From Trichobilharzia szidati (Eukaryota; Platyhelminthes; Trematoda; Strigeidida; Schistosomatidae): a stretch of DNA of 64,000 bases. The stretch lies in NCBI GenBank assembly GCA_944472155.2, contig OX235271.1:80460256-80524255 (forward strand), given 5' to 3'. The translations under genes and the position numbers were made by a program. Under the pieces are notes generated by a model, which made no database searches, was not told the DNA's origin, and saw nothing but the letters and a program-made list of their open reading frames with translations. Each line of letters begins with the position of its first letter. Position 1 is the first letter of the stretch. Positions 33,620-45,580 of the stretch are shown here, in pieces.

Positions 33620-34305
33620 ATTATTATTATTGTTTCCTTTAATTCCTAGAGGAACACAGGACTTCCGCCGAATGTCTCCATTGCGTTCGGTTCTCTCCCA
33701 ACGTCTTCACCTGGCTCCATGTCTGCCCACACGTTTTCATCTCCTCTTCACATGACCTCCTCCAAGTCACCCTTGCACTGACGACCAACTCGCCGCTTCC
33801 CTTTCGGGTTCCACTCGAGCAATGGCTTGTCTAGTGATGTCACTTGATGGCTTCCTCAGAGTATGGCCAATCCATCTCCATTTCCTTCTGCATATTTGTT
33901 TCACAATCGGTTCCTGGTTGGTTCGCTCCCAGAGATCTCTGTTGCTGATCTTTTCTGGCCGGCCATCGGATCTTGACTGGTATTGAGTGAAGACAACTGT
34001 TAATGAAGGTCTGTAGTTTGTTTGATGTGCTCTTTATGACGCACCAAGTCTCTGATCCGCATGGTAGCACTGACTTCACATTGGAGTTGAAAATCCGGAT
34101 CTTATTTTTGATACTGAGTGCTGTTGATCTCCACACAGACCTGGGAGTAATGAGAGCTTGCCTTGCTTTCCCTATCCTCGCTTTGATATCCTCACCAGTT
34201 CCGTCCACCTGTAGTTGAAACGATGCTTCCGAGGTAGGTAAAAGAGGTTGTTTCTTTCAGGTCCCTTCCATTTATGCTGATTGTTGTCAGCTGTTGTTGT
34301 TGCTA
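33620..34305 (-). pseudogene. RTE-type LINE fragment
   Basis: The minus ORF 33840-34208 encodes 'GEDIKARIGKARQALITPRS', then 'RIFNSNVKSVLPCGSETW' and 'FINSCLHSI', the end of an RTE polyprotein, with the 3' tail in 33620-33840. PLE sequence follows immediately at about 34310. Confidence 0.78.
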
Positions 34306-34309
34306 TTGG

Positions 34310-35430
34310 TGGTGTTGCCCAGGAAATAACAATGAAGATCACTAAACCAAATAATTGAGGTAACAATACATTTATCCTGGCTGGTATCAAAACAAATTTT
34401 ACCAATGAAGTTAGTTTAGTGTGATGAAGAATTGTTGCTTTGAACACACAGAGGTGGTTCAAACTTTATAATTGACAGCTAGGGCTTCCACAATCTATAG
34501 GATACACCCTCCCCCGAACGCGTTTTATAGAGATGTTTAAAAGATGTGTAAACGTGAATTTTATGTCTTGCCTCTATAATGTGTTTCGCAATAGAGGAGC
34601 CAGGTTTCCTGTTCTCAGTTTTAATGGGTTCTGGGAATTGTGAAATAATAGAGAAGATTTGTAACTCAGGTGGATGATTTACAATTAAAAGCGTTCTCTG
34701 AGCTGGTTGGTTTAATCGCGAAGCTTTCGTCGTCCTTCCGGACAACATCTTCAGCGCCATATTTATCACGAAGTGAAGTGATTTAAATTTTCTCATGCAT
34801 GATGTAATTGCGTCTCCTGGTTACTATCTTCACATATGTATTCATATACATATGTGAAGATAGTAACCAGGAGACGCAATTACATCATGCATGAGAAAAT
34901 TTAAATCACTTCACTTCGTGATAAATATGGCGCTGAAGATGTTGTCCGGAAGGACGACGAAAGCTTCGCGATTAAACCAACCAGCTCAGAGAACGCTTTT
35001 AATTCTGGGAATTGTATTTGCTTCTTGAGCCAATTCGGAATATGCTGTGAAGCCAACCCTTACTTGTGGAGATGGATGAGTCCTCTCTATGTATGTGTGT
35101 CCACATGTACATTCAAATTGGTAAATACAGTGGGATGTGACATCATTTTTCTCATTTTCAAAGGGTTTAGGTGGATATATTTGGCTCCACATTCCCATTT
35201 ATGATGACACTAGCTGCATAAAAAGTTCAGTCTTCATCTAGTTGTCAAGCTTCTATAATCCCCCATACAGGGTAGCTTGATATACACGTCTTTCTTAGGG
35301 GCGAGTTGGAGAGTGGGTCTTGGTATTTTGACTGCTTTATATCTCCTGATGAACTTGTCTGGATAACTGTTATCAACCGGTGTTTGTGTCAACTTTCTTT
35401 CTTCTTTCACTGAATATTCAAAAGTTTTAA
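34310..35430 (-). mobile_element. PLE fragment interrupted by a palindrome
   Basis: In minus order: 'SYPDKFIRRYKAVKIPRP' and 'VYIKLPCMGDYRSL' (about 35430-35240), 'CIYQFECTCGHTYIERTHPS' with a YI(E for G) change (about 35130-35060), then after the palindrome 'KPGSSIAKHIIEARHKIHV' (about 34600-34545) and a terminal arm diverging into 34310-34400. Frames are broken. Confidence 0.7.
34642..35002. repeat. Perfect long palindrome inserted in a PLE
   Basis: The arms 34683-34841 and 34846-35004 (159 bases each) are exact reverse complements as far as I can compare, with a 4-base loop TCAT. The inserted block 34642-35002 is bounded by TTCTGGGAATTGT at 34629-34641 and 35003-35015. It can fold into a very long hairpin. 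The arm carries a hammerhead-like sequence (CTGAAGA at 34933, GUCC/GGAC stem, GAAA at 34959). The sequence resembles PLE terminal DNA. Confidence 0.9.
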
Positions 35431-35434
35431 GGTA

Positions 35435-35740
35435 AACTGTGCTGTATGCTTGTTTTGTATTTGTTTAGGTAAACTAAACGGTGGAGTACTTTTCAGTGAC
35501 AAACAAAAGCTGTATTGTATATCTTATCTGTCTTTAGATAGACTTAGCCCCCCAAAACACCATAACATACTATCAATATGTTGCCCTGTTCTTTGATTAT
35601 TTACCATTTGTAAAACAGTGAGTCTCTCCTACTTCACTAATTAAAGATATTTAGAAGGAGGAGAAGGAAATGATAATATTTGTTTTTCTCTGATGAAAAT
35701 ATTGCAATTACTATTTTTAAAGTACAATATAATAGAATCA
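35435..35740. other. Short intron stretch before a TTLL4 exon
   Basis: No supported feature. Confidence 0.5.
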
Positions 35741-35746
35741 TCTTAC

Positions 35747-35857
35747 TTAACGTCATCCGAAAATTTGATCTTTTTAAGACACGTTTTACCACATTCGGTG
35801 TAATAGCACTTGGACGCCAAAGAAGACGAGATCTGTATTGTTTTGGTAATTTCTGTA
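35747..35857 (-). CDS. TTLL4: TTLL4-type polyglutamylase, first TTL-domain exon
   Basis: The 111-base exon is bounded by a TTTCAG acceptor and a GTAAGA donor. It enters with two bases and leaves with one base of split codons, consistent with both neighbours. It encodes a basic segment including KLPKQYRSRLLWRP and ITPNVVKRVLKRSNF. These match the start of the TTLL4 catalytic region, where the 'TPN.VK....RS.F' block precedes the tryptophan-containing segment of the next exon. Enzymes of this type add glutamate branches to tubulin and other proteins, acting on cilia and cytoplasmic microtubules or on chaperones. Substrate choice cannot be read from this exon. Confidence 0.88.
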
Positions 35858-36294
35858 CTGAAATTAAAGAAACAAAAAAAAGATTATTTAGTATAGATAA
35901 GGTGAGTAGATTAGAAACATTTTTAACTACTATGTATATTATGTTGATCAGCATTGCATTGACTAGTAGGATGGTCTAATAGGTAATGTAACCATGTACC
36001 TTTCTCTCTCTTATGCAACATGGCTTTAAAGGGAAAAGAAGATGGGTATGTCAAGCTCTATTCCAAAACAACTGACAGACTTCTGACACTTAGCCAACGC
36101 TGACTACGATTTTAAAATCATCTATCAAAATCATGTCAACCTGCCGCATCTTCATCGTTTCAAACTTCTTAAGACAGCTGATACCAAGTCTTTGTGTAGA
36201 AAAAAAGAAGTATTTAAAATCCCTATTTCTACCATGATTGTGGAACAGAAAAGAGAAATAAAACATTTATTCCTTTTTACTTTTTATTTTTTAC

Positions 36295-36670
36295 GAGTTG
36301 ATCACGGATTGATATCAGTTAGAGAACCATTGAAAGCCAGCACTGGAGTACTCGACAGCTGCTGTTTCATCCTAGTTTGGGAATCATAGGCAGTACGCAC
36401 CCACTGGGATTCGAACCCTGGACCTACCGGTTACAAGGCAAGCTAGCTCGTATACAATTCAGCCACTGGGACCCGATTCAATGACCTGCCGATGAATTCT
36501 AACTTCTACCAATTCGTGATTTAGCGCGACCCCAAACATTGTCGTCGGTGGGACATCCATCCTCACACATGACATCTGGATGGACCTCACTGGTCACGAC
36601 TTCTCACTAGAACTCCAGGAAACTCTATCCTGTAGCAAGTCACTAGCGAGTATCAGATTAATTTTCTATG
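36295..36670 (-). mobile_element. SINE family B, full unit
   Basis: Minus copy with B-box region 'GGTTCGAATCCCAGTGGG', stem I GTACTG and core variant CCTATGA, stem II TTCC/GGAT, GAAA, and a lengthened stem III. Ends near 36670. Confidence 0.75.
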
Positions 36671-36679
36671 GTTTGGTTT

Positions 36680-37135
36680 GTTTATTTAATGTATGTACTT
36701 TTACCATATTATTACGATTGCTACTGTTGTTATTAGAACAAAACATATATGCGAACAATATTGTTTTCAATTAGATCTTCTTCAGGCTTTACTCTAATTT
36801 ACATAGATTTATATATAAAAACTTTTTTAACCAATGACGGTGAGTTTGTGGATCAAATAATAATAATGATAGTACTAAGGTGGTAAATGTTTTGAAAGTC
36901 ATTGATAACGATGATTATAATGATAACAAAATAATGATAATTAGGTTTACGCAGGTGGCGATAAGAATAACGAAGGTAGTAATATGTGTATAGGTAGACA
37001 ATTCAACAAATAAATTAGGTCAAATCTAAAAAGTTACGCAATACTAAGGGTTAAGTGGACAGATAATCAGAGTTTAAATAAATACCATAAGAGTACGAAG
37101 GAAATGGAAGATAAAAAAGGGTGGGAGGATTTCAA
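36680..37135. other. AT-rich, nothing recognised
   Basis: A run of AATAATAATGATA-like repeats near 36858 and no coding signal. Confidence 0.5.
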
Positions 37136-37139
37136 TTAG

Positions 37140-37350
37140 AATTTACCTAGGCCAAGGGAGAGACAAAGGTAGAACAAACTTCTTTTGTATGCAAAGACTA
37201 GGATTGTTCTCTCGAATTCCCATAGCTTTGGCTTTGTGTAAAAGGCGGGTTCGAATTCCGTTCAAAAGGCTCGATGGAATACGATAGATAACTTTGAAGG
37301 CACTACTTCTGTCCACTTGGTGACCGCTATCAATCAAATGATTCAAAATA
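37140..37350 (-). pseudogene. PLE endonuclease end fragment
   Basis: The minus-strand translation includes 'LNHLIDSGHQVDRSSAFKVI' and 'AMGIRENNPSLCIQKKFVLP', the PLE carboxy-terminal motif. Family A SINE sequence abuts it. Confidence 0.65.
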
Positions 37351-37351
37351 G

Positions 37352-37600
37352 AACTGGGTTCGAGCCTCGGTGGGAACATCATCACTCACTGCGGAGTGCA
37401 GGTGCATCCGGGTGATGAGCCCCAAATATAACGAAATGCGCATCCTGGATTCCACTGCTAGTCACCATCCACCAATTAAATTCTAACTGCATGCCCAGAC
37501 ATCATCGAAGCATCTGCACAAGAAGCCGACATGTCAACCCGAGACCGAGCACTTCGGTCCAACCAATTGACGGGAAAATCTAAAATTCAATTAAATCTTA
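37352..37600 (+). mobile_element. Hammerhead SINE family A (Sm-alpha-like)
   Basis: Begins at the B-box (GGGTTCGAGCCTCGG). The hammerhead block is 37406-37450: stem I ATCCGG/CTGGAT, core GTGATGA, stem II GCCC with a mismatched partner, GAAA, TGCGCA, TC. The tail runs to 'AAAATCTAAAATTCAATTAA'. Confidence 0.85.
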
Positions 37601-38030
37601 TGAATTTTATTTGACCTTTTCCTAACAATATCCAAACCCGAGTTCACTTTTAACATTTTGAAAGGTGCTCATTAATACGTTTGTTAAGCTGTCTAGTCGT
37701 TCACCCTATGTTATTTTTGTTGTTATTACTGTTCATAGTTTCACTTTGAACAGTTTCTAGAATTATTACACTTCTCCCATTTAATATTATAACTCAGTAT
37801 GTTTTGAAATGTTTAAGTCTATCTTATTAAACTTCTCATCATGTTACGTCATATTTTTATTTGTCGACTAAGATTGTTATCGGTACTCTTTTCCAATATG
37901 TAAACATGCTATGAACTATTTCATACATGATATTATTTGCTTTGTCGTTTGATACCGAGGTATGATTGTAATCATAAACATTTTATCGTGTTTCATATTA
38001 CTATTATCAGTATCCAAATTTTTTTCAAGT
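37601..38030. other. Nothing recognised
   Basis: No supported feature. Confidence 0.5.
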
Positions 38031-38325
38031 ATTCGTTTGTAGGGATTTGGTTAATTGGTTACAGGATTTCATCATGAGTTGACGTTAGTTAGAGAACCAT
38101 TGGAAAACCTGGGAGTACTGGAAAGCTGTTTCGTCCTAGTTTGAGACTCTTCATCAGTACGCACACAACTCGCCTTGTACCCAGTAGGTCCTGGGTTTGA
38201 ACGCCGGTGACTGCGTACTGCTGTAGAGTCCCGAACTAGGACGAAATGGTTGTCCAGTACTCCTAGGTTTTCCAATGGTTCTCTAACCAATGTCAGCTCA
38301 TGATGAAATCTTGTAACCAAATTTT
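38031..38325. mobile_element. SINE family B, inverted head-to-head unit
   Basis: Minus piece to about 38163, then a plus piece from 'ACAACTCGCCTTGTACCC'. The plus hammerhead-like block has stem I GTACTG/CAGTAC, core CTGTAGA (first base restored), GTCC/GGAC and GAAA. TATCCAAATTTTTTT (38011) and TAACCAAATTTTTTT (38314) may be the duplication. Confidence 0.75.
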
Positions 38326-38529
38326 TTTGTTTGAATTTTCATATGCAGTAAATTTGCTTAAAATTCATAGACTACGACTTTACAGCTTGATAATGGACTT
38401 GGTGAAAAGAGTCTTTTCAGTCTTTTCTGTAGCCGACCAAATCCCTGCAACCTATACTTGAAAATTCCCTTTTTCAGTTTAATCAAACTGATATATCTGG
38501 ACTATTTATTTTTGAAATTAAAAACAAAT

Positions 38530-39195
38530 TAGCAGCAGAATATTTGTTCCAGGTTAGACCACGGATTGCTATCAGTTAGAGAACCATTGGAAACATGAAG
38601 GGAGTACTGGACAGCTGTTTCATCTTAGTTTTGGACTCTTCATCAGTACGCATCCACACTGCGGCGTTCGAACGCAGGACATTCTGGTTACAAGCCTAGC
38701 TAACTAGTAGACCGTTAAGCCACTGGGACCCGATCAAGTGACCAACCCATGAATTCTAACTTCTGCTAATTCACGACATAGCGCGACCACTTCGCAATGT
38801 CTTCTTCGATGAGTAACTGTCCTCACCTTCGAGTTGCTGCACCCTACTGGTCACGGCTTCTCACTAGAACCCGAGGTAACCTCAGGCCTGAATAGAGCCA
38901 GTTGTTAGTGAGCATCAGATCAATTTCCAAGTATTGGTATTTCGTAGGGATTTTGTTTGATTGGCTCGAGGATTTCATCATGAGCTGAAATCAGTCAGAA
39001 AACCATTGAAAACCAGGGGGTACTGGACAGGTGTTTTATCCTAGTTTGGTAATCATAGGCAGTAGTCACCCACTGAGGTTCGAACCCGGGACCTTCCGGT
39101 TACAAGGCAAGCTTGTAGACCATTAAGCCCCTAGGACTCGATTCAATGGCCAGCCCATGAATTCTAACTTCTACCAATTCGTGATTTTTAGCACG
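38530..39195 (-). mobile_element. SINE family B tandem dimer
   Basis: Two minus-strand units in tandem: about 38530-38950 (complete) and 38950-39195 (partial). Both show stem I, GAAA and stem III of the hammerhead-like block. Confidence 0.78.
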
Positions 39196-39199
39196 ACTA

Positions 39200-39685
39200 T
39201 CAACCAATGTTATTTCGCTTGAGTTTTATTTCATATCGGTTGACTCTTGATCTTTCTCACTTTCGCATTGATTTGAAACAAAAACAACATCACTTTCATA
39301 CTTTATTCAAAAGTTATAATGAAATATCTAAGTGGCTAGTAGCTTTGAACTTAACTCACAGCAGTATATCAGAAAAAATATATATAACCTTACTGATAAT
39401 TGATTTCCATATTTTTCAAACGAAAAAAATACCATAGGTTAAAATGTCCTTAAATACTTTTGATTTTTTTAGTGAAAATTTATTTGGAGAGTTTCTTTAC
39501 TATACTGAATTTATCAATTTACTATCGGTTACTAAAGTAACTTTTTAAGAACCTTTCATACTGTTTAGTTTCGTTAGACAAAAGTAAAGTAAAAAAATAA
39601 ATAAATATGTACTTTAACGAAGTATACATTGAGAGGCATTTTCATCAAATGAAATTTCTAAATTATTAGTTTCTTTTTTATTCAA
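39200..39685. other. AT-rich, nothing recognised
   Basis: A 76-codon ORF at 39207-39437 shows no family resemblance. Confidence 0.5.
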
Positions 39686-39689
39686 GTGT

Positions 39690-39876
39690 TGGTTTGTAGG
39701 GATTTGATTGGTTACAGGATTTTCATCATGAGCTGACATTAGTTACAGAACCATTGGGGTCCCAGTGGCTTAATGGTATACGAGCTCGCCTTGTAACCAG
39801 AAGGCCTTGGGTTCGAATCCCGGTGGGTGCGCAGAGTCCCAAACTAGGACGAAACAGCTGTCCAATACTCCCAAGT
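39690..39876. mobile_element. SINE family B, short inverted unit
   Basis: A minus tail piece (39690-39759) is fused to a plus tRNA-like piece starting 'GGGTCCCAGTGGCTTAATGG' with B-box GGTTCGAATCCC. The hammerhead-like block lacks its 5' strand. Confidence 0.75.
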
Positions 39877-39879
39877 TTC

Positions 39880-41430
39880 TTTTATTCAGGTTAAGAGACT
39901 TGGGGGAATAAAATAAGCGACTTTTATTAAGAGGAAGTCGCAATTCGTAAATTCAACCGTCTAAGGTGAAATATGTGATGTGCTTGATACTTTAAATGAT
40001 AATCAAGAAAGCAAACATAATTGCAGTATGCTACATACTACTTGTTGGTTTATATGAGTAGTCGAATACCACGTGCATTGATTAACAGCGCTTTCTTAGC
40101 TGGGTTCAAATTTCCACAAGCAACTTAGGCTTGCTTTCTTGATTACCACTTATGGTATCAATCAGATCACATATTGTGATCTCAGTAAACTGGTCTCCAA
40201 GGGGAACTTCGGTCAAATTTCACCATTTGCAATGTGTAGATCGCAAATTGTTAGTTTGATTTATAGTTTGACTAGTTCGTCCAACTGGCTAGCCGGAAAT
40301 TGGGTGCTTTGAACTGATTCAACTCTCTGATCTGAGTTGAACCGCGTTCAACTCTGATGAGCTCGGCTCCAAGAGAGCGAAACGGCAATTTGCTGCTTAG
40401 ATCACTTGAATCTTCCTAGCAATCAATACTGGTTGATGTCAGTGGTTAGAAAGTACTCATCGCAGTCAGTCAGGAGTACCCAGTGCCATGGAATTTGAGA
40501 AAACTTTTTCTCCTTTCTATAGAATGTATCTTAATTACTGTAGTGAAGGTTCAACAAAACACGAGGACCTCACATTTTTTTAGATAATCGTACAGTCTTT
40601 TGCATTACGAAACGTGGTACGAGAGAAAATCTGAGGAGAGATAAAAGTGAATATCAGAATTCAGCTACCTGCAGCAAGTTGTCCATACATAGGGCCATGA
40701 ACCACATTAAGGCTAGTGAACCCCAGGGATAATTGACTGAAAGTCGAGTCTTTAAACCATTGTACTATATTTCCACGAAGATGAAAGAAGCAGCAATAGT
40801 AGTATTCGAAATAGCGATAAAGATATTTGGTGCCTAAGTGAAAATTTGATCTTCACGAATCTGAAGCACTATAACTGACTCTTATTTTTGCCTCTAGAAG
40901 TTTTCATCTATGCATTACTTCTTACTCCCTTATCCTTAAACCCACTAGTCCTGTTGCATTGAGAAACACTGTGAAAAGTGTCATATCCTGGATTTTGTTT
41001 TCAGCAAAATTCAGTATCCCTGATTATTCATATTGTGAAAACTATAACTTCTGTGTCTTGAAAGTCAGCGACAGTGGAAGTCTTAAACTACACTCAAGAT
41101 TCTGAGTAACACTTTGAGTGTTAAATAATTGACTATGGCACTAATGTATAGATAAAGTAATATGTGTAAAAAGAAGTACTTGTTTATATTTACCATCTCC
41201 ATATCCTACCACATCACCCTATATATATTAATTTCACTTTTTCCTTCTCAAAGAGTAGGTTCATAACATATCTTAACAATGACGCTTATTGTAGCATTTC
41301 TGTGTTTACGTAGTGACATAAGATATACACCACTTAGATATCTGACATTAAATTATGAATTGAAGGGAAAATTTTAAGAGGTATTTAGCTACACAGCTTC
41401 AGAGTTCTTGCTAGTTTCTGACAACAAATA
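39880..41430. other. Long stretch without assigned features
   Basis: I saw no conserved ORF, known repeat or structured RNA in about 1.5 kb of AT-rich intron sequence. Confidence 0.45.
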
Positions 41431-41439
41431 TTTCTTCGT

Positions 41440-42215
41440 TACAGGATTTCATCTTGAGCCGACATTGGTTAGAGAACCATTGGAAAACATGAATGGAGTA
41501 CTGGACAGCTGTTTCATCTTAGTTTTGGACTCTTCATCAGTACGCATCCACACTGCGGCGTTCGAACGCAGGACATTATGGTTACAAGCCTAGCAAGCTC
41601 GTAGACCGTTAAGCCACTGGGACCCGATCAAGTGACCAACCCATGAATTCTAACTTCTGCTAATTCACGACATAGCGCGACCACTTCGCAATGTCTTCTT
41701 CGATGAGTAACTGTCCTCACCTTCGAGTTGCTGCACCCTACTGGTCACGACTTTGCACTAGAACCCTAGGTAACTACTTACCTGAGTAGGGCAAGTCACT
41801 AGTGAGCATCTCATAGATATCCAAGTATTGGTTTTTAGGGATTTGGTTGATTGATTACAGGATTTCATCTTGGGAAGTCGTGACAAGTAGGGTGCAGAAG
41901 GTCGGGTGTGAGGACAAATACTCCCCAAAGAAATTGGCTAGTGGTCGCGTTATGTCGTGAATTGGCAGAAGTTAGAATTCATGGGCCATTGGATCTGGTC
42001 TCAGTGGCTTAATGGTATGCGAGCTTGCCTTGTACCCAGAAGGTCCTGGGTTTGAACCCCGGTGGGTGCGTACTACTGAAGAGTCCCAAACTAGGACGAT
42101 GGGAACAGCTGTTCAGTACTCCCAGGTTTTCCAATGGTTCTCTAACCAATGTCAGCTCAAAATGAAATCCTGTAACCAATCAACGAGATCCCTACAAACC
42201 AATACTTGAAATAGT
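41440..42215. mobile_element. SINE family B, near-complete inverted unit
   Basis: A full minus unit (41440-41872) is followed by a nearly full plus unit (41873-42215). The plus block has core CTGAAGA, matching CTGANGA, but GAAA is split by a TGGG insertion. AAATATTTCTTCGTTA (left) and AAATAGTACTTCATTA (right) may be a diverged duplication. Confidence 0.82.
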
Positions 42216-42559
42216 ACTTCATTATCACTTATAGGCTTCAGGCTTAAACGTTCAAAATAAAATTGAAATTTTCATGGTTTCATGGTGCAGCATCAAGAAT
42301 TCATCGTTTTCACTTATTTCCAGGTAGTACATCTTCAAAATGGGGGTATTTGTAGTGTGCCGTATCATCGCTTTTCTCATGCTGTCATTTTCCTTCTTTG
42401 GAATGCAAAGTGTACGTCACCGCCGGCCAACGTCTCACCACTAATATCACTTCACTTGTAAAGGTAGAAGTCAAGAGAGGAAGATGAGGGTTGTGCAGCG
42501 TTAACCAGGTTTAGTTGCTAAGAAATGTGGTCTCGGATACTCTCGATGAACTGGGATGT

Positions 42560-42960
42560 CAATAACTACGACTTTTACTATTCATCCAGTGCGTGAAGTG
42601 CGTGACCTAGTAGATTTGTCAGCTTCGCCACCAACACTGATGGGTCTCCATCCTGTCCCAGCTTCGCGGCAGGGAACTGCTACATCACCAGCTGCCTATC
42701 CGTCGGACTGTTGAATTCTACCACCAATCTTTCAGCCAACGCCTTCCAGGTCTCTTTCTCGCCTAAACAATCCATACTATCACACATCGCCTTTGCCGTC
42801 GGATCCTTGACACCCACCAACTCAGTACGGGCGTCGAAGTCCGTCAAGGAGCTCCTGACGTATCCTTTCTCGAAAGCAGCCAGTCGTTGAATCTTCATTG
42901 TCTAGAGGCGGCAACAACATTTGTAGCGAAAGTAGACAAAGGACTTGGGAGAAGAATGTT
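42560..42960 (-). pseudogene. LTR-retrotransposon gag fragment
   Basis: The minus ORF at 42680-42898 contains 'QRLAAFEKGYVRSSLTDFDA' and 'EKETWKALAERLVVEFNSP'. Together with the stretch 42590-42680 ('QFLAAKLGQDGDPS') it resembles the capsid part of a Ty3/gypsy-like gag. No pol or LTR follows. GC content is higher than in the surroundings. Confidence 0.55.
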
Positions 42961-43429
42961 TATTTGGAATATGGTATCGCTATATAGCGAAATTATGTCC
43001 ACCTTATATTCAAATCACCATTTGCATAGATCTTCCGTGTTGTGCTACTTCTGACCTTCATATTTTGTTTTTTTTCACGCCTCCCATGTTTCTACGCAAC
43101 GCTGTATCATTTACTTTTTTCTGATATCAAATCTATCTCGCTGCTATTTGATATTTTATGCCGATAAACGTCTGTTTATATACTACTGACAAGTCTTATC
43201 GGTAGCACATGCATGCCACACATTTACTGTTATTGTTATTCACCACTGATTATCGCAAGACTCTACGTTAGCCTTGTAGTTCGTAAACAGGGATGAGACA
43301 TTTAACAATAACATGAAACTCTCTGAAAGTTTCACAGTGCACATGTGATTAATAGATGCTAAATTAATGTAAGAATGGAATATGAGTGCTGTGATAGAGT
43401 ATTTATCCCATTACAGCATAATTTTATTC

Positions 43430-44010
43430 ATGAAAGGCATACAGTGGAATAGTATTATTTACCGATGATGTTTCAGACACAATTTATTGCTCATAATCAT
43501 GTTAAGATGCTCACATAAACTTCACATTTTGTCTACATAGTTCCATTATTTCGTGTCCTTTGATTTTATTGATAATAAAATTTTCCGTAACGCAGTGTCC
43601 ATAGCAGAGATATGAAAAATATTACTACCAATAAAATCAAAGGAAAATAAATAAAAGAATTATACAAACAAAATTTGAAAGTTCTGTGAGAACCATAATA
43701 TGATTTTTTTTTATTCTCTTACTTTCTCAGTGAAACATGGGACTTCAAGTCAGAGGCTTGAAGTTTCGGTAGCAGTTGTGTTTATTTTTACGGTATGGGG
43801 TTGCTAGCTTCATGCCCAACCTTCCCTCTTTATCAGTCTTATTACCGGCTTAGCACGGTAAAGAGGAACTTCGGCCGGGGATCGAACTGCGGACAACATG
43901 CGTGGTTGGCGAGCAGTTTACCGCTGTGCCACCAACGCACACCTTAATATGATTATGAGCAATAAATTGTTCTGGAAACATCATTGATAAATCAGACTGC
44001 ATCGTTATGT
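43430..44010. mobile_element. PLE 3' end, inverted pair, split by a SINE
   Basis: A short minus piece (43440-43500) with the terminal motif is followed by a plus piece (43590-43705 and 43941-43990) ending 'ATTATGAGCAATAAATTG' and 'ACATCATTGATAAA'. Same head-to-head layout as other PLEs here. Confidence 0.65.
43706..43940 (-). mobile_element. tRNA-derived SINE, family D-b, inside a PLE
   Basis: Full D-b copy. Duplication ACCATAATATGATT (43692-43705) and ACCTTAATATGATT (43941-43954), one mismatch. Confidence 0.85.
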
Positions 44011-44089
44011 GTTCTTCATCAAATGAAATGGGAAGTTTTCCTTCTGATGACAAAACTAAGTAGATAACCTTGCCCTTTTGTTGGTTCGC

Positions 44090-44330
44090 AAGGATGGGAT
44101 TGGTTTCGAGTTAAATATCACCACGGACCTCCATCAGTTTTGTCGTAGTTTGGGACGTAAGTCAGAGTAAATGAACTATTAGGTTCCGCCCCAGTAGCTG
44201 AATGGTCAACGGGCTTACTAAGTAACTTGAAAGTCCTAGTTACTATGTCTGGTGTGATCATCGGTGCATACTCGTTAAGGGTTTCAAGCCAGGATGAAAC
44301 CGCTGGACAGTAGTTTCACCTTCTCAGTAA
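44090..44330 (+). mobile_element. SINE family B, diverged
   Basis: tRNA-like 'CCCCAGTAGCTGAATGGTCA' and a degraded hammerhead-like region ('CAGGATGAAACCGCTGGACA'). Confidence 0.55.
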
Positions 44331-44924
44331 TTTGTGATGGAATTGAACTTGAAACTTGTCCTACTTTACTGCTCCGCCCACATTATTCTTCACTTCGCTC
44401 ATACTTACTTATACTATTTAAAATTATAGTTGTTTTTGTCTTATATTCATACACATTTTATTTCCACCACATACTACTACTCACCAAAAAAAAATCTTTT
44501 CTCTACGAACCATTAAATCACATGGTAACTGAACTAAACCTTCACAGGATTAAGTGAAGTTAGGTAGATGTTCCTTGTAGTTCATTAGGTAGAGCATTAA
44601 CCAGTCAACCATTCTTCATCAAATTCAGCCATCGTCTTTGTATTCTTTATGCATTTAAACAGCAGTCTTCAGCAGCTGTTTAATATTTGACCATTCAACT
44701 AAACTCCATTACAATAATTTTATTCATACATTTTTTACTTCTTACTCGGTGAATACCACTGATGAAGAAAGTTTTCTTAAACATTTGACATCTGAAGTAT
44801 ACATCTATGAATTGTTGATTATTATATACTTCTGTGTAAATGTATAAATAACGAATGAAATTTAGACTAAATAAATGCTGACCTGGTTATTCAGAAAAGA
44901 AACTGACGTTCCATATTGTGAAGT

Positions 44925-45215
44925 TTTAGTTAATTTTGATCATGAACTGAGTTAGAGAACCACTGAAAACCAAGGAGTACGCCGGACAGTTATTTTGTCC
45001 GTGCTCAGAACTCTTAGTCAACGAGCTTGCCTTGTAAACTGAGGGTCCTAAGTTCGATTACTAGTGTGGTCATGGGCACATACTGATGAAGATTCCCAAA
45101 CAAGGATAGAATAACTGTACAGTACTCCCTCGTATTCATTGGTTCTCTAAATAATGACAGTTGGTCACCAAACTTGAATTCAACTGAATCCCTGCAAACC
45201 ACAAATTGAAAGGCC
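44925..45215. mobile_element. SINE family B, inverted unit
   Basis: Minus piece to about 45018, then plus from 'AACGAGCTTGCCTTGTAAAC'. The block reads ATACTG, ATGAAGA, TTCC, GGAT, AGAA, and stem I CAGTAC. Confidence 0.7.
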
Positions 45216-45580
45216 CAGTCAGTCATAATGCCTCATATTTTGAAGGAAAAAAATAGCAGATAAACAAGCGACCAGTAGTGTAAAACTCGACTGCGTTGAA
45301 TCTAAGTTGAGGTTTAGACAACAGGCCAGAAGTGAGAATGAACATATAATAGGAAAAACAATTACCAAGCTAAAAGAAAACTTAATGGGGAAAATATTTT
45401 AATAACTATTCTTTTTGATTGGACACTAGTAACTAGTGTGGCGTGTGTAGTCCTTTCTTTGGTGCAGACTGAATTCTATCAGTCAGGTTTTGCAATGTGG
45501 CCACCATTCTAGGTAGCTCGCCATCATGGTGCACATTGATTTTATGATATTAGATAGTTGGAGGCAATCGGCCAAAGGAA

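Noticed and set aside
34683..35004. Palindrome as a mere assembly fold-back
   Set aside because: Not excluded, but the 13-base direct repeat on both sides and the resumed PLE sequence make a real insertion more likely.
44765..44800. Hammerhead-like string CTGATGAAGAAAG...CTTAAAC
   Set aside because: No GAAA after the presumed stem II and no pairing for stem I, so probably chance or a remote PLE remnant.
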